Shown here: positions 18,783 to 29,289 of the stretch, one piece after another
Numbering within the stretch: position 1 is the first letter of the stretch
How the letters are laid out: every line of letters begins with the position of its first letter
Source: Alphaproteobacteria bacterium
GTDB lineage: Bacteria > Pseudomonadota > Alphaproteobacteria > Rhodobacterales > Rhodobacteraceae
DNA: 64,000 nucleotides
Reading direction: 5' to 3'
Assembly: GCA_030429495.1 (NCBI GenBank)
Contig: JAUIFH010000005.1
Location: forward strand, 265,039 to 329,038
Position numbers and translations under genes: made by a program
The notes under the pieces: model-generated
The model's input: the letters and a program-made list of their open reading frames with translations, nothing else
What the model was told of the DNA's origin: nothing
The model's database searches: none

Positions 18783-19913
18783 GTGTCCAGATTCGACAGG
18801 TACATGCTGTCGCAGTTGATGATGCTGTTCGGCTTTTTCGCGCTCGTCCTCGTCTCGGTCTACTGGGTCAACCGGGCGGTCGCATTGTTCGACCAGCTTA
18901 TCTCGGACGGCCAGTCCGCCTGGGTTTTCCTTGAGTTCACCGCCCTGACGCTGCCCAACGTCATTCGCCTTGTCCTGCCGATCGCGGCCTTCGTCGCCAC
19001 CATATACGTCACGAATCGGCTCTCGGCAGAAAGCGAGCTTGTGGTGATGCAGGCGACCGGCTTTTCGCCTGTCCGCCTCGCCCGGCCGGTCGTCTATTTC
19101 GGGCTGATCGTCGGGCTGATGATGGCCATCCTTGTTCACGTCCTCGTCCCGGCGAGCCGCACCAAGCTTGCCGAGCGGCGTGGCGAGATCGCCGAGAACA
19201 TCACCGCGCGTTTTCTCAGCGAGGGTGCGTTCCTGCACCCGGCCAGCGGAATCACCTTCTACATCCGCCAGATCACGCCCACGGGCGAGATGCAGGACAT
19301 CTTCCTGTCCGACACCCGCAAACCGGGCCAGCACACAACCTATACCGCTGAACGCGCGCTGGTGGTGCGCAGCGATACCGGGCCGAAACTGGTGATGTTC
19401 GAGGGGATGGCCCAAACGCTGACGACAGCATCCGAACGGCTTTCGGTCACGCGCTTCGCCGATTTCGCCTTCGATATCGGCACGCTGATCTCTTCCAGCA
19501 CGCGCCGGCCGCTTTCGGTGGAGGAGTTGCCGACATCGGCCCTTCTCGCGCCCACGGAGTCGGTGATGGCCGAAATCGGCGCGACGCGGAGCGCGATGCT
19601 CTATGCCGGTCATGAAAGGCTCACGCAGCCCTTCCTCGCGCTGATCGCGGCACTGATCGGTTTCGCGGGACTGATGACCGGAGGATTCAGCCGCTTCGGT
19701 CTCTGGCGACAGATCACGGGCAGCGTGGTTTTGCTGATCCTGGTCCAGTTCCTAGCCAATGGCGCCGCCAACCTCGCGGCTGAAAATGCGACGCTGTGGC
19801 CGGTGGTCTATGTGCCGGTCCTCGTCGGCTTCGCCATCGCTGGCCTGCTTCTGGCCTTCGCGGGGCGGGTGCGCCGGGTACGCCGGGCGGTCCCGTCCGT
19901 GGTGGCGTCATGA
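18783..19913 (+). CDS. lptF: LPS export ABC transporter permease LptF
   Basis: A 376-residue inner-membrane protein with six expected membrane segments around a periplasmic jellyroll domain; with LptG and LptB it extracts lipopolysaccharide from the inner membrane. The N-terminus FDRYMLSQLMMLFGFFALVLV and the LSAESELVVMQATGFSP coupling-loop region are typical. The GTG start at 18783 matches the family N-terminus (MSRFDRYM); the 24-codon upstream extension is not conserved in type. Its stop overlaps lptG by four bases. Confidence 0.93.
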   Translation: MSRFDRYMLSQLMMLFGFFALVLVSVYWVNRAVALFDQLISDGQSAWVFLEFTALTLPNVIRLVLPIAAFVATIYVTNRLSAESELVVMQATGFSPVRLARPVVYFGLIVGLMMAILVHVLVPASRTKLAERRGEIAENITARFLSEGAFLHPASGITFYIRQITPTGEMQDIFLSDTRKPGQHTTYTAERALVVRSDTGPKLVMFEGMAQTLTTASERLSVTRFADFAFDIGTLISSSTRRPLSVEELPTSALLAPTESVMAEIGATRSAMLYAGHERLTQPFLALIAALIGFAGLMTGGFSRFGLWRQITGSVVLLILVQFLANGAANLAAENATLWPVVYVPVLVGFAIAGLLLAFAGRVRRVRRAVPSVVAS

Positions 19914-21007
19914 CGCTCTCGCTTTACATCGCGCGGCGCTTCGCGACGTCCTTCCTGCTGGTCTTCTCGGGGTTTTTCGCGGTGCTCTTCCTGATCGAGA
20001 TGGTCGAACAGGTCCGCCGCTTCGCCGGCGCCGGGCTCGACCTGGCCGAGACGGCGGAACTGGCGCTTCTGAAGGTGCCGGAATCCCTCTACCGCATCCT
20101 TCCCATGATCGCGATCCTCGCCTCGATCTCGCTGTTCCTGGCGCTCGCGCGGTCCTCGGAACTGGTGGTCGTCCGCGCGGCGGGACGCTCCGCATTGCGG
20201 ATGCTCGTCTCTCCGCTCGTCGTCGCGCTGCTCTGCGGGGCGGTGGCCGTCGCCGCGCTCAATCCGATCGTCGCGGGCACCGGCAAGCGCTACGAAACCC
20301 TGTCGGACCGCTACCGTATCGGCGAGGGCAACGTGCTTTCGGTCACACGCGAAGGCCTCTGGCTGCGTCAGGGCGGACCCGAAGGGCAGACCGTGATCCA
20401 TGCCGGACGCTCCAACCTCGACGGCACGACCCTCTTCGACGTCACCTTCATCGCCCTCGCGCAGGAAAGCGGTCCGGTGGCGCGTATCGATGCGGACATG
20501 GCCGAACTCACCCCCGGCGCGTGGTTGCTTCGCGGTGCGAAGGAATGGCGCTTCGCGGCCGGCGGAAACCCCGAGCAGGACGCAGTCACGCATTCGCAGT
20601 ACCGGCTTGCCTCCGACCTGACCGCCGAACAGATCCGCGACAGTTTCGGCACGCCCTCCTCGATTGCGATCTGGGACCTGCCGGCCTTCATCACGGCGCT
20701 TGAACGGGCGGGATTCTCTGCGCGCAAGCACAATGTCTGGCTCCAGATGGAACTGGCGCTGCCGCTGCTGCTGGCGACGATGGTGCTGGTCGGCGCGGGC
20801 TTCACCATGCGCCACGCGCGCTCGGGCCGCAGCGGCATGATGGTGCTTCTGGCCATCGTTTCGGGCTTCGCGATCTTCCTCCTGCGCAACTTCGCGCAGG
20901 TTCTGGGCGAAAACGGCCAGATCCCCGTCCTCGTCGCGGCCTGGAGCCCGCCAGTCGCCGCCGCACTCCTGTCGCTTAGCCTCGTTCTGCATCTGGAGGA
21001 CGGCTGA
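19910..21007 (+). CDS. lptG: LPS export ABC transporter permease LptG
   Basis: A 365-residue partner of LptF with the same layout: an N-terminal membrane part (LSLYIARRFATSFLLVFSGFFAVLFLIEM), a periplasmic domain and C-terminal membrane helices (LLLATMVLVGAGFTM onward). The coupling-helix segment LALARSSELVVVRAAGRS is present. It begins in the lptF stop (ATGA) and its TGA shares one base with the lptD ATG, so lptF-lptG-lptD are translationally coupled. Confidence 0.93.
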   Translation: MTLSLYIARRFATSFLLVFSGFFAVLFLIEMVEQVRRFAGAGLDLAETAELALLKVPESLYRILPMIAILASISLFLALARSSELVVVRAAGRSALRMLVSPLVVALLCGAVAVAALNPIVAGTGKRYETLSDRYRIGEGNVLSVTREGLWLRQGGPEGQTVIHAGRSNLDGTTLFDVTFIALAQESGPVARIDADMAELTPGAWLLRGAKEWRFAAGGNPEQDAVTHSQYRLASDLTAEQIRDSFGTPSSIAIWDLPAFITALERAGFSARKHNVWLQMELALPLLLATMVLVGAGFTMRHARSGRSGMMVLLAIVSGFAIFLLRNFAQVLGENGQIPVLVAAWSPPVAAALLSLSLVLHLEDG

Positions 21008-23145
21008 TGCGGCGCCTTTTCCTTGCCCTCGCAATAACCGTCGCGATGCTGGTGCCGGCAGCCGCACAGGATACGGCGACGCTGGTCGCCGATCGTGTGC
21101 TCTTGACGGGCGACAACACGCTGACCGCCGAAGGCTCGGTCGAGGTCTTCTACCAGGGCACCCGCCTCACAGCCGAGCGGATCGTCTATGACAGCACGAC
21201 CGATCAGCTTGCGATCACCGGTCCGATCCGTCTGACCGATGCGGCCGGCACGGTGGTGATGGCCGACGCGGCCGAACTATCCCGCGACCTGACCGAAGGC
21301 ATCCTGCACAGCGCCCGGCTCGTCCTTGACCAGCAACTCCAGCTTGCCGCGGCCGAGATGGCGCGGATCGGCGGACGCTACACGCGGCTCGACAAGGTCG
21401 TCGCCTCGGCCTGCGAGGTCTGCCCGTCGAACCCGACCCCGCTTTGGGAAATCCGCGCCCGCCGCGTGGTCCACGACCAGGCCGAGCGCCAGCTATATTT
21501 CGACCACGCCCAGTTCCGGGTGGCAGGCGTGCCGGTCTTCTATCTGCCGCGCCTTCGAATGCCCGACCCGACACTCGAGCGCGCCACCGGCTTCCTGCTG
21601 CCTTCCGTGCGCACGACATCGGCACTCGGCCCCGGCGTGAAGATTCCCTATTTCATCGCGCTCGGCGAAAGCCGCGATCTGACGATCACGCCCTATGTAT
21701 CGACGGACCGGACGCGGACGCTGGAAGCGCGCTATCGCCAGGCCTTCGCCACCGGCGAGATCGAGGTAAACGGCGCGATCAGCCGCGACGACCTCCTGCC
21801 CGATACGCGCGGCTATCTCTTTGCCGAAGGCCATTTTGCGTTGCCCCGCGACTTCGAACTGGACCTGTCGGTGCAGACCGTCACCGACGATGCCTACCTG
21901 CTCGACTACGGCATCAGCGATATCGACCGGCTGGCAAGCGGCCTTGCGGTCACCCGGACGCGGCGCAACGAACATATCGACGCGCGGCTGTTCCGCTACT
22001 GGTCGATCCGTACCGGCGACAGCAATGCCGTCCTGCCGACGCTGGTGGGCGACTTCACGTTCCAGCGCCGCTTCACACCGGCCTATATCGGCGGCGAGGG
22101 ACAATTCCGGTTTCAGTCCCACAGTCATCGTCGCAGCTCCCGCGTGCCGACCGACGCCAATGGCGACGGCGTGACCGACGGGCGCGACGTGGCGCGCGCG
22201 ACGCTGGCGGTGGACTGGCGACGGAACTGGACGCTGCCGAACGGGATGCTGATCGCCGGCGGGTTGCAGGCGACGGCCGACTTCTACTCGATCAGCCAGG
22301 ATGCGGCCTTCCCCGGCACCGTGACCCGCTTCACCCCCGCCGCCGCGATCGAACTGCGCTGGCCCTGGGTCAAGACCGAGACGCGCTCCGGCGCCGCGCA
22401 GGTCATCGAGCCGGTCATACAGGTCGTCTGGAGTCCCGACGACACAGACACCGTCCCGAACGAGGACAGCCAGATCGTCACCTTCGACGAAGGCAACCTC
22501 TTCGGCTTTTCACGCTTTCCCGGCGCGGACCGGCATGAGCTTGGCACGCGTGTGAATGTGGGCGTCGGCTGGACCCGTCATGCGCCTTCCGGCTGGTCGC
22601 TGGGCGTCACGGCGGGCCGGGTGTTCCGCAGCCGCGACCTTGGCCAGTTCAGCGCGGCATCGGGTCTCGACGGCACATCCTCGGACTGGCTTCTGGCCAC
22701 GCAGATCACCTCGGCCGACGGCCTGTCGCTGATGAACCGGGCGTTGTTCGACGATTCCTTCAACTTCAGCCGCGATGAACTCAGGCTGGCCTACGGTGCC
22801 GAGGGGTACGATCTGTCGGCCAGCTACCTCTGGCTGGTCGCCGACCCGGCAGAGGGCCGCCTGCAGGAAAGCTCCGAACTCGTCTTCGACGCCGGCTGGA
22901 ACTTCGCCCCGAACTGGCGCGGGACAGTCGGCGGTCGCTATGATTTCGAGGCATCGCGGGCGGCGCGCGCGTCGCTTGGGCTCCAGTACAGCAACGAATG
23001 CGCCACGGTTGATCTTTCCCTCTCGCGTCGCTTCACGTCCTCGACTAGTGTGTCGGCGGATACTGATTTCAATCTGTCGGTCGCGCTGAATGGCTTCGGT
23101 GCTGGCGCGGACGGGCGGAACTATCGGCGCAGTTGCATGCGCTAG
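21007..23145 (+). CDS. lptD: LPS-assembly outer-membrane protein LptD
   Basis: A 712-residue outer-membrane beta-barrel that inserts lipopolysaccharide at the cell surface. A signal peptide (RRLFLALAITVAMLVPAAAQ) is followed by the OstA/LptA-like periplasmic domain (ADRVLLTGDNTLTAEGSVEVFYQG) and a large barrel rich in aromatic-ended strands. Cysteines occur in ACEVCPSNP, SNECATV and the C-terminal RRSCMR, compatible with disulfide bonding between N- and C-terminal parts. It is coupled to lptG and followed by surA, whose chaperone helps barrel assembly. Confidence 0.94.
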   Translation: MRRLFLALAITVAMLVPAAAQDTATLVADRVLLTGDNTLTAEGSVEVFYQGTRLTAERIVYDSTTDQLAITGPIRLTDAAGTVVMADAAELSRDLTEGILHSARLVLDQQLQLAAAEMARIGGRYTRLDKVVASACEVCPSNPTPLWEIRARRVVHDQAERQLYFDHAQFRVAGVPVFYLPRLRMPDPTLERATGFLLPSVRTTSALGPGVKIPYFIALGESRDLTITPYVSTDRTRTLEARYRQAFATGEIEVNGAISRDDLLPDTRGYLFAEGHFALPRDFELDLSVQTVTDDAYLLDYGISDIDRLASGLAVTRTRRNEHIDARLFRYWSIRTGDSNAVLPTLVGDFTFQRRFTPAYIGGEGQFRFQSHSHRRSSRVPTDANGDGVTDGRDVARATLAVDWRRNWTLPNGMLIAGGLQATADFYSISQDAAFPGTVTRFTPAAAIELRWPWVKTETRSGAAQVIEPVIQVVWSPDDTDTVPNEDSQIVTFDEGNLFGFSRFPGADRHELGTRVNVGVGWTRHAPSGWSLGVTAGRVFRSRDLGQFSAASGLDGTSSDWLLATQITSADGLSLMNRALFDDSFNFSRDELRLAYGAEGYDLSASYLWLVADPAEGRLQESSELVFDAGWNFAPNWRGTVGGRYDFEASRAARASLGLQYSNECATVDLSLSRRFTSSTSVSADTDFNLSVALNGFGAGADGRNYRRSCMR

Positions 23146-23203
23146 CGGCCGGGCAGCCGCACCGGGAACCGGGACGACGACAAGAGCAGACGGACGGCAG
23201 AAC

Positions 23204-24514
23204 ATGCGCAAGACCACCCTCATTTCCATCGCCCTCGCGGCGCTGACATCGCTTGCAGGGCCCGTGACGGCACAATCGGGCCGCTTCTCGCCTGCGATTA
23301 CGGTCAACGACTCTGTCATCACGCAATACGAACTCGAACAGCGCATGCTCTTCCTGCGGATCCTGCGCGCACCCGGCGACGTGGCGGAAGAGGCCCGGAA
23401 GGGCCTGATCGACGACCGGCTCCGCGCGGGCGCGGCGGAGGCCGCGGGGATCACCCTTTCCGCCGAACAGGTTGCAGCCGGAATGGCCGAATTCGCCGGC
23501 CGCGCCAACCTTGATACCGAGCAGTTCGTGGCCGCGATCGGCCAGGGCGGCGTCGCGCCCGAGACCTTCCGCGACTTCGTCAGCGCCGGCCTCGCCTGGC
23601 GCGAGGCTGTCCGCGCGCGCTTCCTGCCGCGCATCGTGATCGGCGAGGCCGATATCGACCGCGCCCTGTCGGTCACGGCGCAACGCGGCTCCGGCCCACG
23701 CGTCCTCCTGTCCGAGATCATCCTGCCGCTGACGCCCGACACGGCGGCCGATACCCGTGATCTGGCCGAGGAACTGACCGGTTCCGTCGGCTCCGCCGCC
23801 GCGTTCGCCAACGCCGCGCGCGCCTATTCCGCTGCCCCGTCGCGCGATGAGGGCGGCCAGCTTGGCTGGATACCGCTCACGAACCTGCCGCCGCAGCTGC
23901 GCCAGATCGTGGTCCAGATGGGCAATGGTCAGGTCAGCCCTCCGGTGCCGCTCGGCAACGCTATCGCCATCCTGCGCCTGAACGGAATCGAACAGGGCGG
24001 AGAGATTGATCCGCGCAACGTCACGGTGGACTACGCGCAATACCTTATCCCCGGCGGCCGCACCGAGGCGACACTGGCCGAGGCCGCGCGCGTGCGGGGC
24101 GAGGTCGACACCTGCGACGACCTCTACCGTGCGGCCCGCCATGCCCCGCCGGAAAACATCCTGCGCGAAACGCGGCCGCTGCCGCAGGTGCCCGGCGACA
24201 TCGCGGCCGAGCTTGCGCGGCTGGACGACAACGAAAGCTCCGTTGCGCTGACCCGCGGCAACGCGCTCGTCTACCTCATGCTCTGCCGGCGCAGCGCGAC
24301 GCTGGCCGCAGGCTCGCTGCCGGCAGCGGATATCCCGGTCGTGTCTGGTCTTGTGGACCCCGACGGCCCGCCGCGGATCAATCCCGAGCTTGGCTTTGGC
24401 GGCGGTCCGACCCGCGCGCAGATCCGTGAGGAACTGGTCGGCCAGCGCCTTGCCGGCCTTGCCGATGGCTACCTCGCCGAACTGCGGGCCGAAGCCAATA
24501 TCGTCACGCCGTGA
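23204..24514 (+). CDS. surA: SurA-like periplasmic chaperone / peptidylprolyl isomerase
   Basis: A 436-residue protein with a signal peptide (TLISIALAALTSLAGPVTAQ), a SurA N-terminal domain (ITVNDSVITQYELEQRMLFLRIL) and a parvulin domain (LLSEIILPLTPDTAADTRDLAEE through EGGQLGWIPLTNLPPQLRQIV). It helps outer-membrane proteins fold. The ATG at 23204 begins the signal peptide; an open frame to 23090 overlaps lptD. Location directly after lptD and before pdxA-rsmA reproduces the well-known surA-pdxA-ksgA order. Confidence 0.93.
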   Translation: MRKTTLISIALAALTSLAGPVTAQSGRFSPAITVNDSVITQYELEQRMLFLRILRAPGDVAEEARKGLIDDRLRAGAAEAAGITLSAEQVAAGMAEFAGRANLDTEQFVAAIGQGGVAPETFRDFVSAGLAWREAVRARFLPRIVIGEADIDRALSVTAQRGSGPRVLLSEIILPLTPDTAADTRDLAEELTGSVGSAAAFANAARAYSAAPSRDEGGQLGWIPLTNLPPQLRQIVVQMGNGQVSPPVPLGNAIAILRLNGIEQGGEIDPRNVTVDYAQYLIPGGRTEATLAEAARVRGEVDTCDDLYRAARHAPPENILRETRPLPQVPGDIAAELARLDDNESSVALTRGNALVYLMLCRRSATLAAGSLPAADIPVVSGLVDPDGPPRINPELGFGGGPTRAQIREELVGQRLAGLADGYLAELRAEANIVTP

Positions 24515-24524
24515 CGCAGGCGGC

Positions 24525-25502
24525 ATGACCAACGCCCCGATCGCGCTGACCTGCGGGGAACCTTCCGGCATCGGCCCCGAAATCGCGGTGAAAGCACGCG
24601 CCAAACTCGGCGCTGCGCTGCCGTTCTTCTGGATCGGCGATCCCGCGCATTTGCCGCAAGGAACCGCCCATGCCGAAATCGCGGCACCGGGCGATGCGAT
24701 GACCGTGCCCGCGTCGGTGCTTCCGGTACTGCGCCACGATTTTCCGGCGGCTGCCGAACCCGGCAAGCCGGCCCCTCAGAACGCCGGCGCCGTAGTCGAG
24801 GTGATCGCGCGTGCCGTGGCGCTTGTCACGCAGGGCGCGGCGTCGGCGCTTTGCACCGCGCCCATCAACAAGAAGGCGCTGAAGGACGGCGCGGGCTTCG
24901 CCTTTCCCGGCCATACCGAGTATCTCGCCCACCTTGCCGGTGTCAGGCGTGTCGTGATGATGCTTGCTTGCGAGGGCCTCCGCGTGGTGCCGGTGACGAT
25001 CCATATCCCGCTGGCCGATGTCCCCCGGGCGCTGACGCCCGGGCTTCTGACCGACGTGATCCGCATCACCCATGCCGGCCTGATCCGCGATTTCGGCCTG
25101 TCCGCGCCCCGGCTGGCGGTGGCCGGCCTCAACCCCCATGCCGGTGAAGGTGGCGCGATGGGGCGGGAGGAAGAGCAGATCATCGGCCCCGCCCTCGACG
25201 CATTGCGCGCGGAAGGCATGGCGATCACCGGCCCCCTGCCCGCGGACACCATGTTCCACGCGGCCGCGCGGGCGCGCTATGACGCGGCGATCTGCATGTA
25301 TCACGATCAGGCGCTGATCCCGGTCAAGACCGTCGATTTCGCGGGCGGCGTGAACGCCACGCTGGGCCTGCCCTTCATCCGCACCTCGCCCGATCATGGC
25401 ACCGCGTTCGACATCGCGGGACAGGGCGTCGCGGATGCATCGAGCCTTGTCGCGGCTCTGAAGATGGCGCGCGATATGGCCAATGCGCGGGCGCGGGGAT
25501 GA
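24525..25502 (+). CDS. pdxA: 4-hydroxythreonine-4-phosphate dehydrogenase
   Basis: A 325-residue metal-dependent dehydrogenase of pyridoxal phosphate synthesis, acting before PdxJ. The N-terminus [19 protein letters not shown], the GHTEYLAHL metal-ligand segment, [14 protein letters not shown] and [11 protein letters not shown] are family signatures; [11 protein letters not shown] carries a further metal-binding His. It starts 10 bases after surA and ends 16 bases before rsmA. Confidence 0.95.
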   Translation: MTNAPIALTCGEPSGIGPEIAVKARAKLGAALPFFWIGDPAHLPQGTAHAEIAAPGDAMTVPASVLPVLRHDFPAAAEPGKPAPQNAGAVVEVIARAVALVTQGAASALCTAPINKKALKDGAGFAFPGHTEYLAHLAGVRRVVMMLACEGLRVVPVTIHIPLADVPRALTPGLLTDVIRITHAGLIRDFGLSAPRLAVAGLNPHAGEGGAMGREEEQIIGPALDALRAEGMAITGPLPADTMFHAAARARYDAAICMYHDQALIPVKTVDFAGGVNATLGLPFIRTSPDHGTAFDIAGQGVADASSLVAALKMARDMANARARG

Positions 25503-25518
25503 ACCGGAGGGGCCGCGC

Positions 25519-26361
25519 ATGGCAGCGATAGACGGGCTTCCGCCGCTTCGCGATGTCATCGCGACGCATGGCATCGCGGCGCGAAAGGCGCTTGGCCAGA
25601 ACTTCCTGCTTGACCTGAACCTGACCGCCAAGATCGCCCGCGCGGCGGGCGACCTCTCCGGTTCCGACGTGTTCGAGGTCGGGCCGGGGCCCGGTGGACT
25701 CACGCGCGGGCTGCTGGCCGAAGGCGCACGCCGGGTTCTGGCGGTGGAGAAGGATCCCCGCTGCCTGCCCGCGCTGGCCGAGATTGCTGTGGCCTATCCC
25801 GGACGGCTCGAAGTTCTGAACGCCGACGCGCTTGAGGTCGACCCGCGCGACCACCTGACCACGCCGATCCGCATCGTGGCGAACCTGCCTTACAATGTCG
25901 GGACGGAACTGCTGACCCGCTGGCTCACCCCGCCCACATGGCCGCCGGTATGGGACAGCCTCACGCTGATGTTCCAGAAGGAGGTGGCCGAACGGATCGT
26001 CGCGAAACCCGGATCGAAGGCCTATGGCCGCCTTGCGATCCTTGCGCAGTGGCTGACCGATGCGCGGATCGTGATGACGCTTCCGCCCGAGGCATTCACC
26101 CCGGCACCCAAGGTCCACTCTGCCGTCGTTCACCTGACCGCCCTGCCCCAGCCGCGCTATCCGGCGGATGCGAAGGTCCTGAACCGGATCGTCGCCGCCG
26201 GCTTCAACCAGCGCCGCAAGATGCTCCGCGCGAGCTTGAAGGGCGTCGCGCTGGAGATCGAGGCAAAGCTCTTGTCCCTCGGCATCGCGCCGACGGCCCG
26301 GGCCGAGGAGATTTCACTTGAGGATTACTGCCGCCTCGCGCGGCTGATCGCGGCGACCTGA
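25519..26361 (+). CDS. rsmA: 16S rRNA dimethyladenosine transferase (KsgA)
   Basis: A 280-residue SAM-dependent enzyme that dimethylates the two adjacent adenosines near the 3' end of 16S rRNA. The SAM-binding motif [14 protein letters not shown] and the catalytic [11 protein letters not shown] are present, as is the leading GQNFLLD. I chose ATG 25519 because it precedes the conserved start and follows GGAGG; the longer frame from 25483 overlaps pdxA. It ends the lptF-to-rsmA block and converges on the DUF4167 gene. Confidence 0.95.
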   Translation: MAAIDGLPPLRDVIATHGIAARKALGQNFLLDLNLTAKIARAAGDLSGSDVFEVGPGPGGLTRGLLAEGARRVLAVEKDPRCLPALAEIAVAYPGRLEVLNADALEVDPRDHLTTPIRIVANLPYNVGTELLTRWLTPPTWPPVWDSLTLMFQKEVAERIVAKPGSKAYGRLAILAQWLTDARIVMTLPPEAFTPAPKVHSAVVHLTALPQPRYPADAKVLNRIVAAGFNQRRKMLRASLKGVALEIEAKLLSLGIAPTARAEEISLEDYCRLARLIAAT

Positions 26362-26389
26362 CGGCCCCCACTTCAGCCGTGCGGAGCGG

Positions 26390-27067
26390 TCATTCCGCGG
26401 CGTCCGCCGGCGGTTCGTCGTTGCCGACCGGCGCGGACGGGGCGTCAGCCTCGGCTTCGGCCTTCTTCGCGCGCGGCTTGCGCGGCCCGCGCGGTCCGCG
26501 AGCGGGCTTCTTGCCGCCTTCCGGCGCTGCTTCAGCGCCTTCGGCCGCAAGCGGCAGTTCCGGCATCATGGATGCCGAACGCGGCCGTTGCTGCGTTTCG
26601 GGTGTCTCGACAAGGCCGGGGCCATCATCGATGTCGTCCTCACGCACGGAGGCATGCTGCGTCTGGCCACCATTGCCCGATGCCCGTTCGCCCCGCTCAT
26701 CGAAGCGCTGACGCTGGTTGTGCTGACGGTCGCCGCCCTGGCCGTGGCCATTGCCGCCGTCGCCCTGACCCTGTCCCTGGTTGGGGTTCTGGGCCTGACG
26801 CTGTTCCTGTTCGCGCTGCATCTCGCGCTGCGCTTCGCCCAGCATCCGCGTGTAGTGCTCCGCGTGCTGGAGGAAATTCTGTTCCGCAACCCGGTCGTTC
26901 GACAACTGCGCGTCGCGCGCCAGCATCAGGTACTTGTCGATGATCTGCTGCGGTGTTCCCCGCACCTTGCCCTCGGGACCGGATGAATCGAAGACCCGGT
27001 TGATAATGTTACCGAGGGAGCGTTGCCGGTTCGATTTCGACCGCGAACGGGATTTGGATGATCTCAT
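26390..27067 (-). CDS. DUF4167 domain protein, basic and disordered
   Basis: A 225-residue protein starting MRSSKSRSRSKSNRQRSLGNIINRVFDSSGPEGKVRG, which matches the N-terminal DUF4167 domain found in alphaproteobacteria. The domain (residues about 10-80) includes TPQQIIDKYLMLARDAQLSNDRVAAEQ-type helices. The remainder is Gln/Gly/Arg-rich and then a Lys/Pro/Ala-rich basic tail, suggesting an RNA- or nucleic-acid-binding, largely unstructured protein. Function is not established. The longer open frame to 27319 is unlikely; ATG 27067 begins the domain. It lies 267 bases downstream of prmC. Confidence 0.85.
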   Translation of the reverse strand: MRSSKSRSRSKSNRQRSLGNIINRVFDSSGPEGKVRGTPQQIIDKYLMLARDAQLSNDRVAEQNFLQHAEHYTRMLGEAQREMQREQEQRQAQNPNQGQGQGDGGNGHGQGGDRQHNQRQRFDERGERASGNGGQTQHASVREDDIDDGPGLVETPETQQRPRSASMMPELPLAAEGAEAAPEGGKKPARGPRGPRKPRAKKAEAEADAPSAPVGNDEPPADAAE

Positions 27068-27334
27068 GTGCTTTCGTCTGTCCAAGCCAAGGGGCTGTGA
27101 GTTGCCTTGCCCGCTTCCGCGTCCTGCGCCGAAATCGTGCGGCTGAGGTCGGCGGCGTCTCGTCGTTCTGGGCAAAGCGGTCGGGGCTGACGCGAAAGGT
27201 CCGCCCGTCACGATCCCCTTAAGGCATGATGTGCGGGCATGGGCAAGTGGAATCTCGTGATACCGGCGGAAAACGCCGATTTTCTGCAACAATCCGGCAT
27301 TTCGCGGCGGAAATGCCACCGATTGCGTGGCCCC
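27068..27334. other. Intergenic stretch between prmC and the DUF4167 gene
   Basis: I find no credible gene in these 267 bases. The only clear structure is a hairpin near prmC (listed separately). The part next to 27067 must contain the DUF4167 promoter and leader, but no convincing -35/-10 pair stands out to me. Confidence 0.6.
27296..27317 (-). terminator. Hairpin downstream of prmC, possible terminator
   Basis: GGCATTTC (27296-27303) and GAAATGCC (27310-27317) form a perfect eight-pair stem with a six-base loop, 17 bases beyond the prmC stop. On the minus strand it is followed by GGATTGTTGC, which is not a strong T-tract, so it may be a weak terminator or an mRNA-end stabiliser. Confidence 0.45.
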
Positions 27335-28192
27335 TCAGGCCGCACCGCATTCGTCCGCGCTGCCGGCCTTCAGCGCCACCAGTACCCGGTCGCGCCCGTC
27401 GAGGTCACGCCGCACTTCCGGCGCGTCAAATCCATGCTCGGCAAGAAGCGCGGACACGTCGTGCGCCTGGGTCGGTCCGATCTCGAGGATAAGCCGGCCG
27501 CCGGCCATCAGCCGTGCCCCGGCCCCCGCCGCGATGGCGCGGTAGGCGTCGAGTCCGTCGCCGCCGGGCGTCAGCGCGCGGCGCGGCTCCCACTCGCGAA
27601 CCTCGGGCGCGAGGCCGGCCACTTCGGCCTCGGCGATGTAGGGCGGGTTCGAGACGATGAGGTCGAAGCGCCCGGTCACGCCCTGGAACCAGTTGGCGCA
27701 CTGAAACCGGGCGCGGCTGGCAAGACCAAGGCTGTCGGCATTCTCCGACGCGACGGTCAGGGCGGCCTCGGAAATGTCGGTGCCGATGCCGGCGGCAAAA
27801 GGCATTCCGGCAAGGCAGGACAAGAGAATGCAGCCGGTCCCGGTGCCAAGGTCGAGCATCTTCACGAAGGGCCGTTCGAGGGCGGTCGAGACAAGAAGCT
27901 CTGTCTCGGGGCGGGGATCGAGCGTGTCGCGCGTGACCCGGAAGCTTCGGCCAAAGAAGTCGCGCCGTCCGGTGATCTGGCTCACCGGTTCGCGCAGGAG
28001 CCGCCGGGCGATGACGGCCCCGAACGCTTCCGCCGCAGCCGGATCGATCTCTTCCGGCAGAATCAGCGTCACCCGATCGGGCGCGATGCCGAGCGCATGG
28101 GCGAACAGCCTGCGCGCGTCCCGCGCCGCGCCGTCGATTCCCGCCCTGGCGAGCCGTTTCGTGGCCGAAGCGAGGGCCTCCGTCCCCCTCAT
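27335..28192 (-). CDS. prmC: Peptide chain release factor N5-glutamine methyltransferase
   Basis: A 285-residue SAM-dependent enzyme that methylates the Gln of the GGQ motif in release factors. The substrate-binding NPPY motif ([13 protein letters not shown]), the SAM motif [16 protein letters not shown] and [26 protein letters not shown] are present. Its ATG overlaps the stop of prfA, the gene of its substrate, by four bases; this pairing is common in bacteria and supports the call. Confidence 0.95.
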   Translation of the reverse strand: MRGTEALASATKRLARAGIDGAARDARRLFAHALGIAPDRVTLILPEEIDPAAAEAFGAVIARRLLREPVSQITGRRDFFGRSFRVTRDTLDPRPETELLVSTALERPFVKMLDLGTGTGCILLSCLAGMPFAAGIGTDISEAALTVASENADSLGLASRARFQCANWFQGVTGRFDLIVSNPPYIAEAEVAGLAPEVREWEPRRALTPGGDGLDAYRAIAAGAGARLMAGGRLILEIGPTQAHDVSALLAEHGFDAPEVRRDLDGRDRVLVALKAGSADECGAA

Positions 28193-29244
28193 GTATCTAT
28201 TTCCGCCAGCCGCGCGGCCTGATCCTCGGCGATGAGGGCATCCGTCACCTCGGTCAGGTCGCCGCTCATGATTTCGCCGAGGCGATAGAGCGTGAGGCCG
28301 ATCCGGTGATCGGTCATGCGGCCCTGCGGGAAGTTGTAGGTGCGGATGCGTTCGGAACGGTCGCCGGTGCCCACCTGCGCCTTGCGGTCAGCCGCGCGCG
28401 CGTCGTCGGCTTTCGAGCGTTCGAGGTCGTAGAGCCGGGCCCGCAGTACCGCCATCGCGTTGGCGCGGTTCTGGTGCTGGGACTTTTCCGACGAGGTCAC
28501 GACGATGCCGGTCGGGATGTGGGTGATGCGGACGGCGGAATCGGTCGTGTTGACGTGCTGCCCGCCCGCGCCGGACGCGCGCATCGTGTCGATGCGGATA
28601 TCCGTGGCCGGAACGTCGATCTCGACCTCCTCGGCCTCGGGCAGGACGGCGACGGTGGCGGCTGATGTGTGAATGCGTCCTCCGGCCTCAGTCTCAGGCA
28701 CGCGCTGGACGCGGTGAACGCCGCTTTCGAACTTGAGTCGGGCAAAGACGCCCTCGCCCTCGATCCGCGCCATGGCTTCCTTGATGCCGCCCAGCTCGGT
28801 CTCGCTGTGTTCCAGAAGCTCGAACCGCCAGCCCATGCTTTCGGCGTATTTCTGGTACATGCGGAGCAGGTCGCCGGCGAAAAGCGCGGCCTCTTCGCCG
28901 CCCGTCCCGGGGCGGATTTCCACGATCGCGGGCCGCGCATCGGCGGCGTCCTTCGGCAGAAGAGCGATGCGCAGGCGGCTTTCCATCTCGGGGATGCGGG
29001 CCTTGAGGGCAGGAATCTCATCCTCGGCCAGTGCCCGCATCTCGGGGTCGGAGAGCATCGCCTCGGCCGCTTCGAGGTCGGCGAGCGCCTGGCGGTAGGC
29101 GGCGATTTCGGCGGTGACCGGCTTCAGTTCGGAATATTCACGGCTGAGGGACGCGATCTCGGCCGGGTCGGCGCCGGCGGAAAGCTTCGCTTCGAGGAAC
29201 TCGAAGCGGCGCGTGATCTGGTGAAGCTTGTCCAAAGGTACCAT
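28189..29244 (-). CDS. prfA: Peptide chain release factor 1
   Basis: A 351-residue release factor that recognises UAA and UAG. The catalytic GGQ lies in [19 protein letters not shown] and the codon-recognition region in [23 protein letters not shown], where the tripeptide reads P-E-T. The start ATG 29244 ([21 protein letters not shown]) fits the family; the upstream extension runs into the dispersed repeat and is not coding. It is coupled to prmC. Confidence 0.95.
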   Translation of the reverse strand: MVPLDKLHQITRRFEFLEAKLSAGADPAEIASLSREYSELKPVTAEIAAYRQALADLEAAEAMLSDPEMRALAEDEIPALKARIPEMESRLRIALLPKDAADARPAIVEIRPGTGGEEAALFAGDLLRMYQKYAESMGWRFELLEHSETELGGIKEAMARIEGEGVFARLKFESGVHRVQRVPETEAGGRIHTSAATVAVLPEAEEVEIDVPATDIRIDTMRASGAGGQHVNTTDSAVRITHIPTGIVVTSSEKSQHQNRANAMAVLRARLYDLERSKADDARAADRKAQVGTGDRSERIRTYNFPQGRMTDHRIGLTLYRLGEIMSGDLTEVTDALIAEDQAARLAEIDT

Positions 29245-29289
29245 CGGGGCGGTTTCGCTCTTGTCCGGGGCGCGGTCAAGGGGGAGAGG

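Noticed and set aside
23069..24766. A 565-codon minus-strand frame opposite surA and pdxA.
   Set aside because: No family similarity, odd composition; surA and pdxA on the plus strand are certain.
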